The position numbers and the translations under genes are program-made. Positions 29,051 to 38,696 of a DNA stretch of 64,000 bases are shown in pieces. Source of the stretch: Neisseria weixii. GTDB taxonomy: Bacteria; Pseudomonadota; Gammaproteobacteria; Burkholderiales; Neisseriaceae. The DNA is taken from positions 372,001 to 436,000 of the forward strand of contig NZ_CP023429.1 of NCBI RefSeq assembly GCF_002327085.1, in the 5' to 3' direction. How positions within the stretch are numbered: position 1 is the first letter of the stretch; each line of letters starts with the position of its first letter. The notes beneath the pieces are model-generated. The model was given only the letters and a program-made list of their open reading frames with translations, was not told where the DNA came from and did not search any database.

Positions 29051-29944
29051 ATGAAAAAAGATCGAATTTTAAACCCCACGGTGGTCGCCGTGGTCGCTCT
29101 TTTGCACATTGGCTTGATGTCTTTATTATGGAAAGCCCATAAGCTTGACATTGTTGACGTGACGCATATCGAGTTTGTTGAATTAGGAGATTTAGGTGGC
29201 GGCGATGGTGCACCGGAAGGTGCCGGTGCGCCTGCTCCGGTGCAGGCTCCGCCGCAGAAGCCTAAACCTCGTCCGGGGCCAAAACCTAAGCCGAAACCGG
29301 TAGAAGAGGCGAAGCCCGTGATTAAGCCGGTGATTACCAAAAAAGCAGACGCGGATATGCAGCAAACTAAAGAAAAACCGAAACCGGTCAAAAAAACCAA
29401 ACCAAAACCCGAGCCTAAGCCGGAACCTAAGCCCGAGCCAAAACCTGAACCCAAGCCTGAACCCAAGCCTGAACCGAAACCGGCACCAGATCCTAAACCC
29501 GAAAAACCGGTGGAAAAAGCCGGCGGTAACGCGTTTGAAAAAGCGGGCAGCGAGACCGGTAAAGGTGGTTCGTCTGCCAAAGGCGAAAGAAAAGGCAGTG
29601 GCAGCGGTTCAGGCGGTAAAAAAGGTGAAAGCGGCTCCGGTGACGGCAGCGGCACGGGCGTCGGTAGTGGTCCGGGCAGCAGCCGCAGCAATCCGGTGCA
29701 GGCCACCGGTTCGATTCCGACCCCGCCATATCCTTCTTTATCACAAGAGAATGGTGAAGAAGGTACTGTTGTGTTGAATGTGTTGGTGGCGCCGGGGGGT
29801 AAAGTTATTTCGGTATCGGTTGCCAAGAGCAGCGGTTCGTCACGTTTAGACCGTGCCGCGCGCAATGCAGCAAAATCCGGCCATTTCAACACCAATGTGT
29901 GGACCAGCTACCGTGTGCCGGTGCGCTTCAGCTTGGGCGGATAA
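29051..29944 (+). CDS. tonB: TonB energy transducer
   Basis: Periplasm-spanning protein that passes proton-motive energy from ExbB-ExbD to outer-membrane receptors. 297 residues: an N-terminal signal anchor ([17 protein letters not shown]), a long Pro-rich span with about seven KPEP repeats (about residues 115-155), a Gly/Ser-rich linker, and the C-terminal TonB domain with [20 protein letters not shown] and the final VPVRFSLGG. The usual YP motif (PPYPSLS) contacts receptor TonB boxes. First gene of tonB-exbB-exbD. Confidence 0.95.
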   Translation: MKKDRILNPTVVAVVALLHIGLMSLLWKAHKLDIVDVTHIEFVELGDLGGGDGAPEGAGAPAPVQAPPQKPKPRPGPKPKPKPVEEAKPVIKPVITKKADADMQQTKEKPKPVKKTKPKPEPKPEPKPEPKPEPKPEPKPEPKPAPDPKPEKPVEKAGGNAFEKAGSETGKGGSSAKGERKGSGSGSGGKKGESGSGDGSGTGVGSGPGSSRSNPVQATGSIPTPPYPSLSQENGEEGTVVLNVLVAPGGKVISVSVAKSSGSSRLDRAARNAAKSGHFNTNVWTSYRVPVRFSLGG

Positions 29945-30030
29945 GCCGTCTGAAAGCAGTCATGCGGCGGCCTAAGGCTAAGCAGGCCACCGCCAAATCT
30001 TTCATTTATTTATTTGATTTTGGAAAAACC

Positions 30031-30689
30031 ATGAATTTAGGATTAGTGTTTCAATCGGGCGATTACGTCTTAATCAGTGTATTTTTATTGATGGTCATCA
30101 TGAGTATTGTCACGTGGAGCGTTTTGATCGTGCGCGTGGTTAAGCTGCGCAAAGCTAAAGCAGGTAATGCTGCTGCTAAAAAAGCGGTAATGGATTCGTT
30201 TACTTTGAACGATGCCGTGCAGAAAGTCAGAAATATTGATGCGCCGATCAGCATGCTGACCGCTGATGCCGTGCGTGCTTACGACAATTATCGTCAAAGC
30301 ACCACCAAAACCTTAGCCAACGCATTGCCGCTGAATGAATTCTTAGCCGGCCAAATCCGCACCAGCATGAATCAGAGCATGCGTCAATTTGACGGTGGCA
30401 TGACTGCTTTGGCATCGATTGGCGCCACCGCGCCGTTTATCGGTTTGTTCGGTACCGTTTGGGGTATTTACCACGCGTTGATTAACATCAGTGAAAGCGG
30501 CCAAATGAGCATCGCTGCGGTAGCAGGCCCGATTGGTGAAGCCTTGGTGGCGACTGCGGCAGGTTTGTTTGTGGCGATTCCGGCGGTGTTGGCTTACAAC
30601 TTCTTAACCCGCGGTAAAAAACGGTTTCCCAAGACTTAGACGCTTACGCGCATGATTTGCACGTTCGTCTGTTGAATCAAAAGGATTAA
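30031..30689 (+). CDS. exbB: Biopolymer transport protein ExbB, frameshifted near 3' end
   Basis: Inner-membrane proton-channel component of the TonB system, about 219 residues. It starts [20 protein letters not shown]; the conserved core [21 protein letters not shown] and [20 protein letters not shown] is present. The frame breaks in the A run 30616-30621 (six, seven expected). Correction gives the C-terminus [18 protein letters not shown] ending NQKD-stop three bases before exbD. A sequencing error is the likeliest cause. Confidence 0.94.
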
Positions 30690-30692
30690 AAT

Positions 30693-31133
30693 ATGGCATT
30701 CGGTTCAATGAATTCCGGTGATGAAGACGCGCCGATGTCTGACATCAACGTGACCCCTTTGGTCGATGTGATGCTGGTGTTGCTGATTGTGTTTATGATT
30801 ACCATGCCGGTGCTGACGCATTCGATTCCGTTGACGTTACCGACCGCTTCGGAGCAGGCTGTCCAGAAAGAGAAGCCTGCGCAAAAAGATATTTTACGTT
30901 TAACCGTTGCGCCGGATGGCAGCTATTATCTAGGTGCAGAATCAGATAGTAAAGTGACTTTTGACGGTGTAACGGCCCGTTTGAAAGAAGAAAAGTCAAA
31001 AAACGAAAATACTATTTTGGCTATCGCTGCGGATAAAAGTGTAGCATATGAGTATGTTGAAAAGGCGCTCGAAGCTGCACAAATTGCCGGTATCAGTAAA
31101 ATCGGTTTTGTCACAGAAACCAAAGCAGAATAA
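30693..31133 (+). CDS. exbD: Biopolymer transport protein ExbD
   Basis: Second proton-channel subunit of the TonB motor, 146 residues. A single membrane helix follows MSDINVTPLVDVMLVLLIVF, which contains the essential Asp (PLVDVMLVLL), and the rest is periplasmic. It begins three bases after exbB and ends the operon at a DUS hairpin (31176-31239). Confidence 0.96.
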   Translation: MAFGSMNSGDEDAPMSDINVTPLVDVMLVLLIVFMITMPVLTHSIPLTLPTASEQAVQKEKPAQKDILRLTVAPDGSYYLGAESDSKVTFDGVTARLKEEKSKNENTILAIAADKSVAYEYVEKALEAAQIAGISKIGFVTETKAE

Positions 31134-31175
31134 CAGTTGGAGAGCTTCGCAAAAATCTCCGCCCATCTATTTAAT

Positions 31176-31239
31176 AGGCCGTCTGAAAGAATAATTGAAC
31201 TAAAACTTTGAGTGTTTAGTCTAAACTTTCAGACGGCCT
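31176..31239 (+). terminator. Wide-loop DUS inverted repeat after exbD
   Basis: AGGCCGTCTGAAAG and CTTTCAGACGGCCT with about 36 bases between; the loop contains its own short dyad (TTAAACTAAAAC-like AT-rich). Followed by T-rich sequence. Confidence 0.65.
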
Positions 31240-31318
31240 GTTTGTATGATTTGAAAGTCAAAATTTTGCAACATTAGCCGACTAAAATAAGCCTGCCTGA
31301 TGAAGAAGGAGTACAAAC

Positions 31319-31438
31319 ATGACCTTATTGGATGTGAGTTTATGGCTGATGGTTGCGGTTTTGTTGTCCGTGCTGCTTTCCATCGCATTTGGTTTGGTGC
31401 ACATGGCCGTAATGATGGCTACGCAGCAGGATTTTTGA
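31319..31438 (+). CDS. Small single-helix membrane protein, 39 residues
   Basis: MTLLDVSLWLMVAVLLSVLL, then SIAFGLVHMAVMMATQQDF-stop. One hydrophobic helix spans most of the protein with a short polar tail. GAAGGAG lies 8 bases before the ATG, a strong ribosome site, and a DUS terminator follows at 31457-31489, so this is an isolated gene with proper signals. Function unknown; too short for many gene finders. Confidence 0.6.
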   Translation: MTLLDVSLWLMVAVLLSVLLSIAFGLVHMAVMMATQQDF

Positions 31439-31456
31439 TTTGAAAAAAAACAATGG

Positions 31457-31489
31457 AAAGGCCGTCTGAAACGTTTCAGACGGCCTTTT
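31457..31489. terminator. DUS inverted-repeat terminator
   Basis: AAAGGCCGTCTGAAAC and GTTTCAGACGGCCTTT form a near-perfect hairpin between the small membrane protein gene and the convergent phosphatase-like gene. Confidence 0.88.
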
Positions 31490-31500
31490 ATGCTGCCGGA

Positions 31501-31941
31501 TTAAGCTGATTTATGCTCGGCAGCATCCTGCAAACGTGATTCAAAATTGCTTAAGTCAATACCTGCTTTGGCCGCGGCTGCTTTGGCTTCGGCAACGCTC
31601 ATGCCGTTTTGCACTTGATGGTATGCCCAGAGCAATAAGCTGCGTGTGCCGGTGCGGCAGTAGGCCAATACGGGCTTGTCGGCTTGCTGTACTAAATCTT
31701 GGAATACGGCGACATCGGTGGCGGAAATACCAGCCGCGGTAACAGGCTGGTGCTTGAAAGACGTAATGCCTTCTGCCGCCAACCATTGTAGAACCTGCGC
31801 GGTAGAAGGTTGATGGTCTTCTTCGCCGTCGGGGCGGTTGCAGATAACGGTTTGAATGCCCAAACGGGCGGCCTCTTCTGCATCTTGTTCCGACAGTTGC
31901 GGCGACACGTATAATTGTTCGCTCAATTTCAAAATAGCCAT
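31501..31941 (-). CDS. TIGR01244/DUF442 family phosphatase-like protein
   Basis: Protein of 146 residues with the tyrosine-phosphatase fold seen in beta-lactamase-hydrolase-like (Blh) proteins. The C-x5-R loop reads LAYCRTGTRSLLLW with the Cys and Arg in place, and the N-terminus LSEQLYVSPQLSEQD is family-typical. In other bacteria the domain can be fused to a sulfur-handling persulfide dioxygenase; here it stands alone. Substrate unknown. Confidence 0.82.
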   Translation of the reverse strand: MAILKLSEQLYVSPQLSEQDAEEAARLGIQTVICNRPDGEEDHQPSTAQVLQWLAAEGITSFKHQPVTAAGISATDVAVFQDLVQQADKPVLAYCRTGTRSLLLWAYHQVQNGMSVAEAKAAAAKAGIDLSNFESRLQDAAEHKSA

Positions 31942-31966
31942 GATTCCATTCCTTTTATCAATTGTT

Positions 31967-31995
31967 CAGACGGCTTTTATCAGGCCGTCTGAAAG
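31967..31995. terminator. DUS inverted repeat
   Basis: TCAGACGGCTTTTATCAGGC and the following GTCTGAAA form an imperfect hairpin between two genes on the minus strand, after the M61 peptidase stop. Confidence 0.65.
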
Positions 31996-31996
31996 C

Positions 31997-33748
31997 TTAG
32001 CGGTTAAACAACCATTTATCCAGCCAATCTTGATTAGTGACTTTCAACAAAGCCGTATCTGCTTCCGCGGCTTGCACGGTAATGTGCGTTTGTTGCAGCA
32101 CGCCGCTGCGGAAAAAGTGCAGCGTGGCGTGTTCGCCGACAGCCAATTGCGCCCATTGAGCGGCCAAGTCGGTGCAGGCATAACCGTTGAGCGCGATGAT
32201 TTTGTCTTGCGGACACAAAGCCGCGTTTTCCGCGCTGCCGCCGTTGAACACATGCGTCAGCGTAGCGCTGTCCCCGCTTTGTTTGAAACGCGCGCCGAAA
32301 TCACCGGCCGGTTTTACGCAAATTGCTTCGTCTGCCAAACCGCCACCGTGGCTGCGCGGCAAAGGCTGCCAGTCCAATGCCACGCCGACATGTGCCAAGC
32401 ATTCTTGTAAGGGAAGGTCACCGGTGCTGTATAAGGCCGTCTGAAAAAACGATTGCAAATCCAAGCCGGTGATTTGCCGGCAGCGTACTTGCCATTGTTT
32501 TTCGGGAATACCTTGGCCGGTGTTGATCCAATCGCGGTAATGCTGCTGCATGACACTGTCTAACGAATGTTTGCCGCCGCTTTTTTTGCGGATCAGCAAA
32601 TCCAGACACAATGCCGCCAGTGCGCCTTTTTGATAATAGCTGACGATGGCGTTGCTGCTGTTTTCATCTTGTTTATAAAACTTGTTCCATGCGGTGAAGC
32701 TGGATTCGGCCAGGGTCTGTTTCAGACGGCCTTTGGTTTGCTGCACACGGGTAATTGATTGGCCGAGCAGGTTTAAATATGCATTGCTGTCAATCACGGC
32801 GCTGCGTACCAGGAACAAATCATCATAATAAGAGGTAATGCCTTCGAACGCCCAAAGCTGCTCGGTGTAGTTTTCTTGGTTGAGATTGTAAGGCACAAAT
32901 GCTTCGGGCTTAATCGATTTCACGTTCCACGCATGAAAATATTCATGGCTGAACAGGCCGAGCAATTGGGTGTAGGCTTCGTTGGGGTTGCTCATATTGT
33001 GCGACGGCAGGCTGTTACGGTCAGCCAGAAGGGCGGTGCTGCTGATGTGTTCGAGGCCGCCGTAGATGTTGCCGCCGACGTGCAGCATAAACAGGTATTC
33101 TTGAAATGGCGCCGGTTCAGGGAACATCGCCAATTCGGTTTCGCAGATTTTTTGAATATCGTTCACAAACCGTCGGCGGTCAAACTCGCGGTAAAAGCCG
33201 CTCAAGGCAATACGGTGCGGAATGCCGGCAGCGGTGAAGTCTAGAAATTCAATCCTGCCCATTTCGACGGGATGGTCGATTAAATTAGTATAAGAGGCCG
33301 TCTGAAAATGCCGTGCGGCGGTTTGGGGCAGGGTCGTGGCGATTTGCCATTGGCCGGGGAAATCTTGCAAAGTAACGCTGTGCGGCAAGTTTTCAAAGCC
33401 ATGAATTTTCAAAAACAGGCAGGCACCGTCGAAGAAGCCCCGCTCAGTGCTTAAAAATGCGCCGCGAACAGATAAATCAAAAGCATAAACGGTGTAGCAA
33501 ATTTGCCACTCGCCTTTTGAACCGTTTGCGCTCCACTTATTCTTGGTCAATTGCGTCAATGCAACAGCCTCTCCATCACAAGAAGCACTTAGCTGCGTGA
33601 TGTGTCGGGAGAAATCACGAATCAGATAGCTGCCCGGCACCCAGTTGGGCAGACTGAATTCAATAGGTAAATCATTGTCTTGATTGAAACTCAATGTAAT
33701 TTGATATTCATGGCTTAAGGTCTGGAAGGAAATTTTGTAATTAATCAT
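31997..33748 (-). CDS. M61 family metallopeptidase with PDZ domain
   Basis: Glycyl-aminopeptidase-type zinc peptidase, 583 residues. Zinc motif HEYFHAWN with the third ligand in LWAFEGITSYYDDL downstream. The N-terminal beta domain is typical (FSLPNWVPGSYLIRDFSRHI), and the C-terminal part is PDZ-like (PQDKIIALNGYACTDLAAQW). No clear signal peptide is present, so it is probably cytoplasmic. Stand-alone gene; physiological substrate unknown. Confidence 0.9.
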   Translation of the reverse strand: MINYKISFQTLSHEYQITLSFNQDNDLPIEFSLPNWVPGSYLIRDFSRHITQLSASCDGEAVALTQLTKNKWSANGSKGEWQICYTVYAFDLSVRGAFLSTERGFFDGACLFLKIHGFENLPHSVTLQDFPGQWQIATTLPQTAARHFQTASYTNLIDHPVEMGRIEFLDFTAAGIPHRIALSGFYREFDRRRFVNDIQKICETELAMFPEPAPFQEYLFMLHVGGNIYGGLEHISSTALLADRNSLPSHNMSNPNEAYTQLLGLFSHEYFHAWNVKSIKPEAFVPYNLNQENYTEQLWAFEGITSYYDDLFLVRSAVIDSNAYLNLLGQSITRVQQTKGRLKQTLAESSFTAWNKFYKQDENSSNAIVSYYQKGALAALCLDLLIRKKSGGKHSLDSVMQQHYRDWINTGQGIPEKQWQVRCRQITGLDLQSFFQTALYSTGDLPLQECLAHVGVALDWQPLPRSHGGGLADEAICVKPAGDFGARFKQSGDSATLTHVFNGGSAENAALCPQDKIIALNGYACTDLAAQWAQLAVGEHATLHFFRSGVLQQTHITVQAAEADTALLKVTNQDWLDKWLFNR

Positions 33749-34087
33749 ATCTATTGCTTGGTTTGTTAAAATTAATGAATTACTTTGATATGCAGTGTCA
33801 GATATTTAATTTACATCAAAAAGCCTTTAAAAAAACGATGCTTGAAAAATCTGAATACCTTTTACCGGAATGAGTTTAATTTGACTAATTGATTATTAAA
33901 TAAATTTATTTTTAAAAGAGTAAGGTTGACGGAGTAGAATAAATGTAATATTGCTTGGCTCAATCCTGTATATATGTTAAATTTAGAAAAAATTTACACT
34001 TTGCCTTAGTGTTTTTTGTGGGAACGTAGGAAACATTCGGGCAGGTAAAACAAAAATTTTCAATTCCCATAATTTATGGAGACTCCC
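33749..34087. other. AT-rich gap between M61 gene and ccoN
   Basis: Divergent promoter region of 339 bases, AT-rich, without uptake sequences or a gene. No FNR site with the correct spacing was found. GGAG at 34079-34082 belongs to ccoN. Confidence 0.5.
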
Positions 34088-35518
34088 ATGGACACACAAA
34101 CTTATAACTACAAAGTGGTGCGCCAGTTCGCCATCATGACTGTAGTTTGGGGCATTGTGGGTATGTTGGTCGGTGTGATTGTCGCTGCCCAATTATACTT
34201 GCCGGCTCTGAATTTATCTGAAATCGGACCTTGGTTCCACTTCGGCCGTCTGCGTCCATTGCACACGAATGCGGTGATTTTCGCATTCGGCGGCTGTGGT
34301 CTGTTTGCCACTTCTTATTATGTGGTACAGCGTACCTGCAATACCCGCCTGTTTGGCGGCTGGTTGGCATCATTTACCTTCTGGGGCTGGCAAGCCGTTA
34401 TTGTAGCGGCAGTCATTACATTGCCGATGGGCTTTACCCAAGGTAAAGAATACGCTGAGTTGGAATGGCCAATCGATATCCTGCTTACTTTGGTATGGGT
34501 GGCTTACGCGATTGTATTCTTCGGCACCATCGCCAAACGTAAAGTCAAACACATCTATGTAGCCAACTGGTTCTATGGCGGCTTTATTTTAGCCGTTGCC
34601 TTGCTGCATATTGTGAACAACATCAGCATTCCTGTCGGCTTTATGAAATCTTATCCTGTGTATGCCGGCGCCATCGATGCCATGGTTCAATGGTGGTATG
34701 GCCATAATGCAGTGGGTTTCTTCCTTACTGCAGGCTTCTTGGGCATGATGTATTACTTCGTTCCGAAACAAGCAGGCCGTCCGGTTTACTCTTACCGTTT
34801 GTCTGTCGTTCACTTTTGGGCATTGATTTTCACTTACATGTGGGCAGGTCCTCACCACTTGCATTACACCGCATTGCCTGACTGGACACAATCTTTGGGT
34901 ATGGTCTTGTCGCTGATTCTGTTCGCGCCGTCTTGGGGCGGTATGATCAACGGTATTATGACCTTGTCTGGCGCGTGGGACAAACTGCGTACCGACCCGA
35001 TTTTGAAATTCTTGATCGTTTCCCTGTCTTTCTACGGTATGTCGACCTTTGAAGGTCCGATGATGTCGATCAAAACCGTTAACGCCTTGAGCCACTACAC
35101 CGACTGGACAGTTGCACACGTACACGCCGGTGCATTGGGTTGGGTGGGTTTTGTGACCATCGGTTCGATTTACTACCTGATTCCGCGCCTGTTTGGTAAA
35201 ACCCAAATGCACAGCGTGAAATTGATCGAAGCACACTTCTGGATTGCAACCATCGGCGTGGTGTTGTACATCGCTGCGATGTGGATTGCCGGTGTAATGC
35301 AAGGTTTGATGTGGGGTTCGTTGAATGACGACGGTACTTTGACCTACTCATTTGTTGAGTCTGTAAAACGTACCATGCCTTATTATGCAATCCGTGTAGT
35401 AGGTGGTCTGATGTATTTGGCTGGTATGTGTATCATGGCGTACAACGTTTACCGTACTGCAATCAGTGGCAAACCTGTTGAAGCTGAGATTCCTGCGGTT
35501 TCTCAACAACACCACTAA
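34088..35518 (+). CDS. ccoN: Cytochrome c oxidase cbb3-type, subunit I
   Basis: Catalytic subunit of the high-affinity cbb3 oxidase, the terminal oxidase of Neisseria. 476 residues with about 12 membrane helices. Histidine ligands to haem and CuB appear in [36 protein letters not shown] and [16 protein letters not shown]. The start at 34088 follows GGAGACTCCC directly and suits better than the ATG at 34076. First gene of ccoNOQP. Confidence 0.97.
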   Translation: MDTQTYNYKVVRQFAIMTVVWGIVGMLVGVIVAAQLYLPALNLSEIGPWFHFGRLRPLHTNAVIFAFGGCGLFATSYYVVQRTCNTRLFGGWLASFTFWGWQAVIVAAVITLPMGFTQGKEYAELEWPIDILLTLVWVAYAIVFFGTIAKRKVKHIYVANWFYGGFILAVALLHIVNNISIPVGFMKSYPVYAGAIDAMVQWWYGHNAVGFFLTAGFLGMMYYFVPKQAGRPVYSYRLSVVHFWALIFTYMWAGPHHLHYTALPDWTQSLGMVLSLILFAPSWGGMINGIMTLSGAWDKLRTDPILKFLIVSLSFYGMSTFEGPMMSIKTVNALSHYTDWTVAHVHAGALGWVGFVTIGSIYYLIPRLFGKTQMHSVKLIEAHFWIATIGVVLYIAAMWIAGVMQGLMWGSLNDDGTLTYSFVESVKRTMPYYAIRVVGGLMYLAGMCIMAYNVYRTAISGKPVEAEIPAVSQQHH

Positions 35519-35541
35519 ATAACAAGAAAGTAGGCTACCAA

Positions 35542-36153
35542 ATGAAATTACAACAATTAGCTGAAGAAAAAGTCGGCTTTCTGATTATTTTCACTGTAAT
35601 TGTGATCAGTTTCGGCTTATTGATTGAAGTTGTGCCTTTGTTTGGCACGAAAGCAGTCATCGAACCTGCTCCGGGTGTGAAACCTTACAATGCGCTTCAA
35701 GTAGCGGGTCGTGATATCTATGTGCGTGAAGGTTGTTACAACTGCCACTCACAAATGATTCGTCCTTTCCGTGCAGAAACCGAGCGTTACGGCCATTACT
35801 CGGTTGCCGGTGAGTCTGTTTACGACCGTCCGTTCCAATGGGGTTCGAAACGTACCGGCCCTGATTTGGCACGTGTTGGCGGCCGTTATTCTGACGAATG
35901 GCACCGTATCCACTTGCTGAATCCGCGTGATGTGGTTCCTGAGTCTAACATGCCGGCATTCCCATGGTTGGCGCGCAATAAAGTAGACGCTGAAGCAACT
36001 GTGGCGCGTATGAAAGCATTGCGCGCCGTAGGTACGCCTTACAGCGACGAAGAATTGCAAAAAGCGCCGGAAATGTTAGCTAACAAATCTGAGCTGGATG
36101 CAGTGATTGCCTACTTGCAAGGCTTAGGCTTGGCATTGAAAAACGTAAGGTAA
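35542..36153 (+). CDS. ccoO: Cytochrome c oxidase cbb3-type, subunit II
   Basis: Membrane-anchored monohaem cytochrome c of the cbb3 oxidase, 203 residues. An N-terminal helix ([20 protein letters not shown]) is followed by the haem site [22 protein letters not shown] and the axial methionine in [10 protein letters not shown]. It lies 23 bases after ccoN. Confidence 0.97.
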   Translation: MKLQQLAEEKVGFLIIFTVIVISFGLLIEVVPLFGTKAVIEPAPGVKPYNALQVAGRDIYVREGCYNCHSQMIRPFRAETERYGHYSVAGESVYDRPFQWGSKRTGPDLARVGGRYSDEWHRIHLLNPRDVVPESNMPAFPWLARNKVDAEATVARMKALRAVGTPYSDEELQKAPEMLANKSELDAVIAYLQGLGLALKNVR

Positions 36154-36157
36154 CATC

Positions 36158-36322
36158 ATGGATATTAACTGGATTCGCTCACTTTTCACGCTGCTGATTT
36201 TTGTCAGCTTCATGCTGGTCATCTATATTGTGTTCAGTCGACGCAATAAGCAGAATTATGATGAAGCAGCCAGAAGTATTTTTGATAATAATGAAGATGC
36301 GTCTGATAAAAACGGGCGATAA
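36158..36322 (+). CDS. ccoQ: Cytochrome oxidase cbb3 subunit CcoQ
   Basis: Small subunit of 54 residues with one membrane helix (LFTLLIFVSFMLVIYIVFS) and a basic then acidic tail, MDINWIRSL...DKNGR. It aids assembly or stability of the oxidase. It begins four bases after the ccoO stop, within the operon. Confidence 0.9.
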   Translation: MDINWIRSLFTLLIFVSFMLVIYIVFSRRNKQNYDEAARSIFDNNEDASDKNGR

Positions 36323-36352
36323 CCGGTTAATCCGTGGTCACGGAGCAAAAGA

Positions 36353-37753
36353 ATGAACACAACATCCCAATTTACCAGTAATTTCTGGAACATATACATT
36401 GCCGCCATTGTCCTGCTCAGCTTTATCGGTTTGGCTTGGCTGCTTTTCTCACAAAATGTGGTGAAACAGCCGAAAAAAGGTGAAGAAGTTGAAACCACAG
36501 GCCATGAATGGGACGGTATTGAAGAATATAACAATCCGTTGCCACGTTGGTGGTTTTGGTTGTATGTCTTCACTTGGATTTTCGGTGCCGCTTACTTGGT
36601 GCTGTATCCGGGTGTGGGCGACTGGAAAGGTATTTTGAATTGGACCAGTCACAACCAATACGAAAAAGAAGTAGCCAAAGCAAACGAGCAATACCAACCG
36701 CTGTATGCTAAGTTTGCCAAAATGCCGATTGAACAAGTGGCGAAAGATCCGCAAGCACAACAAATCGGTAAAAACATGTTTGATACCTACTGTATCCAAT
36801 GTCATGGTTCGGATGCCAAAGGTTCTAAAGGTTTTCCTAACTTGACAGACCACGACTGGTTGTGGGGTGGCGAGCCTGAGAAAATCTCTGAAACCATCGA
36901 AAAAGGCCGTACCGGCGTGATGGCTGCATGGGGTCCGCAGTTGGGTGAGGAGCGCGTGAAAGACGTTGCACACTATGTAATGTCTTTGTCTAAAGGTAAA
37001 GACCAATATGATGAAGAACGTGCTGCCCGCGGTCAGGCTTTGTTTAGCGGCCCACCGGCCAACTGTTTCACCTGTCACGGTGACAAAGGTCAGGGTATTC
37101 AAAGTTTAGGCCCTAACCTGACCGATGACGTTTGGTTGTGGGGTGGTACGCAAAAAGCGATTATCGAAACCATTACCAGCGGTCGTCACAATCAAATGCC
37201 GGCATGGGGTAATTTCTTGGATAAAGATAAATTGCACATCATGACCGCTTATGTTTGGGGTTTGTCTAACAAAGACGGTAAAGCACCGGCGAAAAAAGCA
37301 GAACCAGCTGCCGCTCCGGCACCGGCTGCTGCCAGCGAAGCTTCCGCTCCTGCAACTGAAGCAGCTTCTGCTGCCAGTACACCTGCTGCGACTGACAATG
37401 CTGCACCGGCCGCTGACGTTGCTGAAGTGACTTACAATGCAAACGATGGCGCAGTATTCTTCTTTGCAACCGGTAAAAGCGATGTAGCTGCTAATGCGGA
37501 AACGGTAGCGGCTGATTTGGTTAAAGCTGCTAAAGAAGGCAAGCGTTTGGTTGTAAGCGGTTATACCGACAGCACCGGTAACGCTGCAGCGAATGCCGAA
37601 TTATCTAAAAAACGTGCCCAAGCAGTTCAGGCATTTTTTGAAGCACAAGGCGTAAAAGCAGAAAACATCGAATTGCGTAAACCTGAAAACACTACTGCCG
37701 CACAAGGCAATGACGCTCAAGGTCGTCGTGTAGAAGTGAAATTGGAAGGTTAA
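36353..37753 (+). CDS. ccoP: Cytochrome oxidase cbb3 subunit III (CcoP) with C-terminal OmpA-like domain
   Basis: Dihaem cytochrome c subunit, 466 residues, much longer than a usual CcoP (about 300). Two membrane helices near the N-terminus (about 12-32 and 67-85), haem sites CIQCH (147-151) and CFTCH (238-242), an Ala/Pro-rich linker (about 308-358), then an OmpA-like domain (about 365-465) with YTDSTGN (D406), LSKKRAQAV (R421) and GRRVEV. D406 and R421 are spaced as the two peptidoglycan-binding residues of OmpA domains. In gonococci the extension carries a third haem instead. The frame is unbroken. Confidence 0.93.
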   Translation: MNTTSQFTSNFWNIYIAAIVLLSFIGLAWLLFSQNVVKQPKKGEEVETTGHEWDGIEEYNNPLPRWWFWLYVFTWIFGAAYLVLYPGVGDWKGILNWTSHNQYEKEVAKANEQYQPLYAKFAKMPIEQVAKDPQAQQIGKNMFDTYCIQCHGSDAKGSKGFPNLTDHDWLWGGEPEKISETIEKGRTGVMAAWGPQLGEERVKDVAHYVMSLSKGKDQYDEERAARGQALFSGPPANCFTCHGDKGQGIQSLGPNLTDDVWLWGGTQKAIIETITSGRHNQMPAWGNFLDKDKLHIMTAYVWGLSNKDGKAPAKKAEPAAAPAPAAASEASAPATEAASAASTPAATDNAAPAADVAEVTYNANDGAVFFFATGKSDVAANAETVAADLVKAAKEGKRLVVSGYTDSTGNAAANAELSKKRAQAVQAFFEAQGVKAENIELRKPENTTAAQGNDAQGRRVEVKLEG

Positions 37754-37763
37754 GCTTCTGATG

Positions 37764-37794
37764 AGAAAGCCACTCGAAAGAGTGGCTTTCTTTT
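37764..37794 (+). terminator. Rho-independent terminator of the cco operon
   Basis: AGAAAGCCACTC-GAAA-GAGTGGCTTTCT followed by TTTTC: a strong hairpin with a GAAA tetraloop, not based on an uptake sequence. Confidence 0.92.
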
Positions 37795-37924
37795 CTTAAA
37801 TCATCCGTTTTTCAGACGGCCTTATTAAGCGAATCAGGTATAAAGCCTACAAGGTTGTTTGAAAAATCGGTTATAATCAACCCATTTTAGAGGCCGTCTG
37901 AAAAGACGGTTTTCTTATGATTTT

Positions 37925-37963
37925 ACGCGGTTCGTAACCCTCCCGCGATACCAAAACTAGGAA
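37925..37963 (+). promoter_or_regulatory. PreQ1 riboswitch (class I-like)
   Basis: CGCGGTTCGTAACCCTCCCGCG, an A-rich linker and CTAGGA lie directly before queC. The stem CGCGG/CCGCG with the GGTTC loop start and a 3' A-rich strand ending in the ribosome site fits the minimal preQ1-I aptamer, in which ligand-stabilised pseudoknot pairing hides the Shine-Dalgarno sequence. Context (queC-queD-queE) supports it strongly. Confidence 0.75.
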
Positions 37964-37968
37964 TCAAT

Positions 37969-38627
37969 ATGCACAATCCAAAAGCCTTGGTCATTTTTTC
38001 CGGTGGTCAAGATTCTACTACCTGTCTGCTTCAGGCGATTCAAACGTATGGCCGCGCCAATGTCCAAGCCATCACTTTTCACTACGGTCAACGGCATTCC
38101 ATCGAGTTGGAACGTGCGCATTGGATTGCCCAAGATTTGGGCATTGCGCAAACCGTGTTGGATTTAAGCCTGATGCGGCAGATTACCCATAATGCTTTGA
38201 TGGAAGAGGGCGCAGACATTCAGACGGCCGCTAACGGCATGCCGAATACGTTTGTCGATGGGCGCAATGCCTTGTTTTTAATGTATGCTGCTATTTATGC
38301 CAAAGGTCAAAACATTAAACACATCATTGTTGGCGTTTGCGAAACCGATTTTTCCGGCTATCCGATTGCCGAGATGTGTTCGTCAAATCCATGAACGTTA
38401 GCCTCAATTTGGCGATGGATTATGATTTTCAAATCCACACGCCTTTGATGTATCTCACCAAAGCACAAACATGGGCACTGGCCGATGAGTTGGGTTATTT
38501 GGATTATGTCCGTGAGCAAACGCATACCTGCTACAACGGTGTGGTCGGCGGCTGCGGTGAATGTCCGAGCTGTGTATTGCGTGAACGCGGTTTGCAGGAA
38601 TATCTGGCGGGCAAACAGGCCGTCTGA
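37969..38627 (+). CDS. queC: 7-cyano-7-deazaguanine synthase QueC, frameshifted
   Basis: ATP-dependent enzyme making preQ0 in queuosine biosynthesis. PP-loop [13 protein letters not shown] at the N-terminus and the zinc site [15 protein letters not shown] near the C-terminus. The frame breaks at CC 38362-38363; one more C gives [17 protein letters not shown], the conserved sequence. About 219 residues. The end KQAV-stop is encoded by an uptake sequence. Likely under the preQ1 riboswitch at 37925. Confidence 0.95.
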
Positions 38628-38655
38628 ACACATTCTTCTTCATTCTCTCCATAAC

Positions 38656-38684
38656 AAAAGCCGTCTGAATGCTCAGACGGCCTC
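38656..38684. terminator. DUS inverted repeat between queC and queD
   Basis: AAAGCCGTCTGA and TCAGACGGCCT with a short loop, 13 bases before queD. It may partly terminate. Confidence 0.65.
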
Positions 38685-38696
38685 AAAGAATACATC

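Noticed and set aside
29035..29895. Long open frame of 286 codons opposite tonB
   Set aside because: Pro/Leu/Ser-rich composition mirrors the KPEP repeats of tonB on the other strand; it has no domain. A shadow frame.
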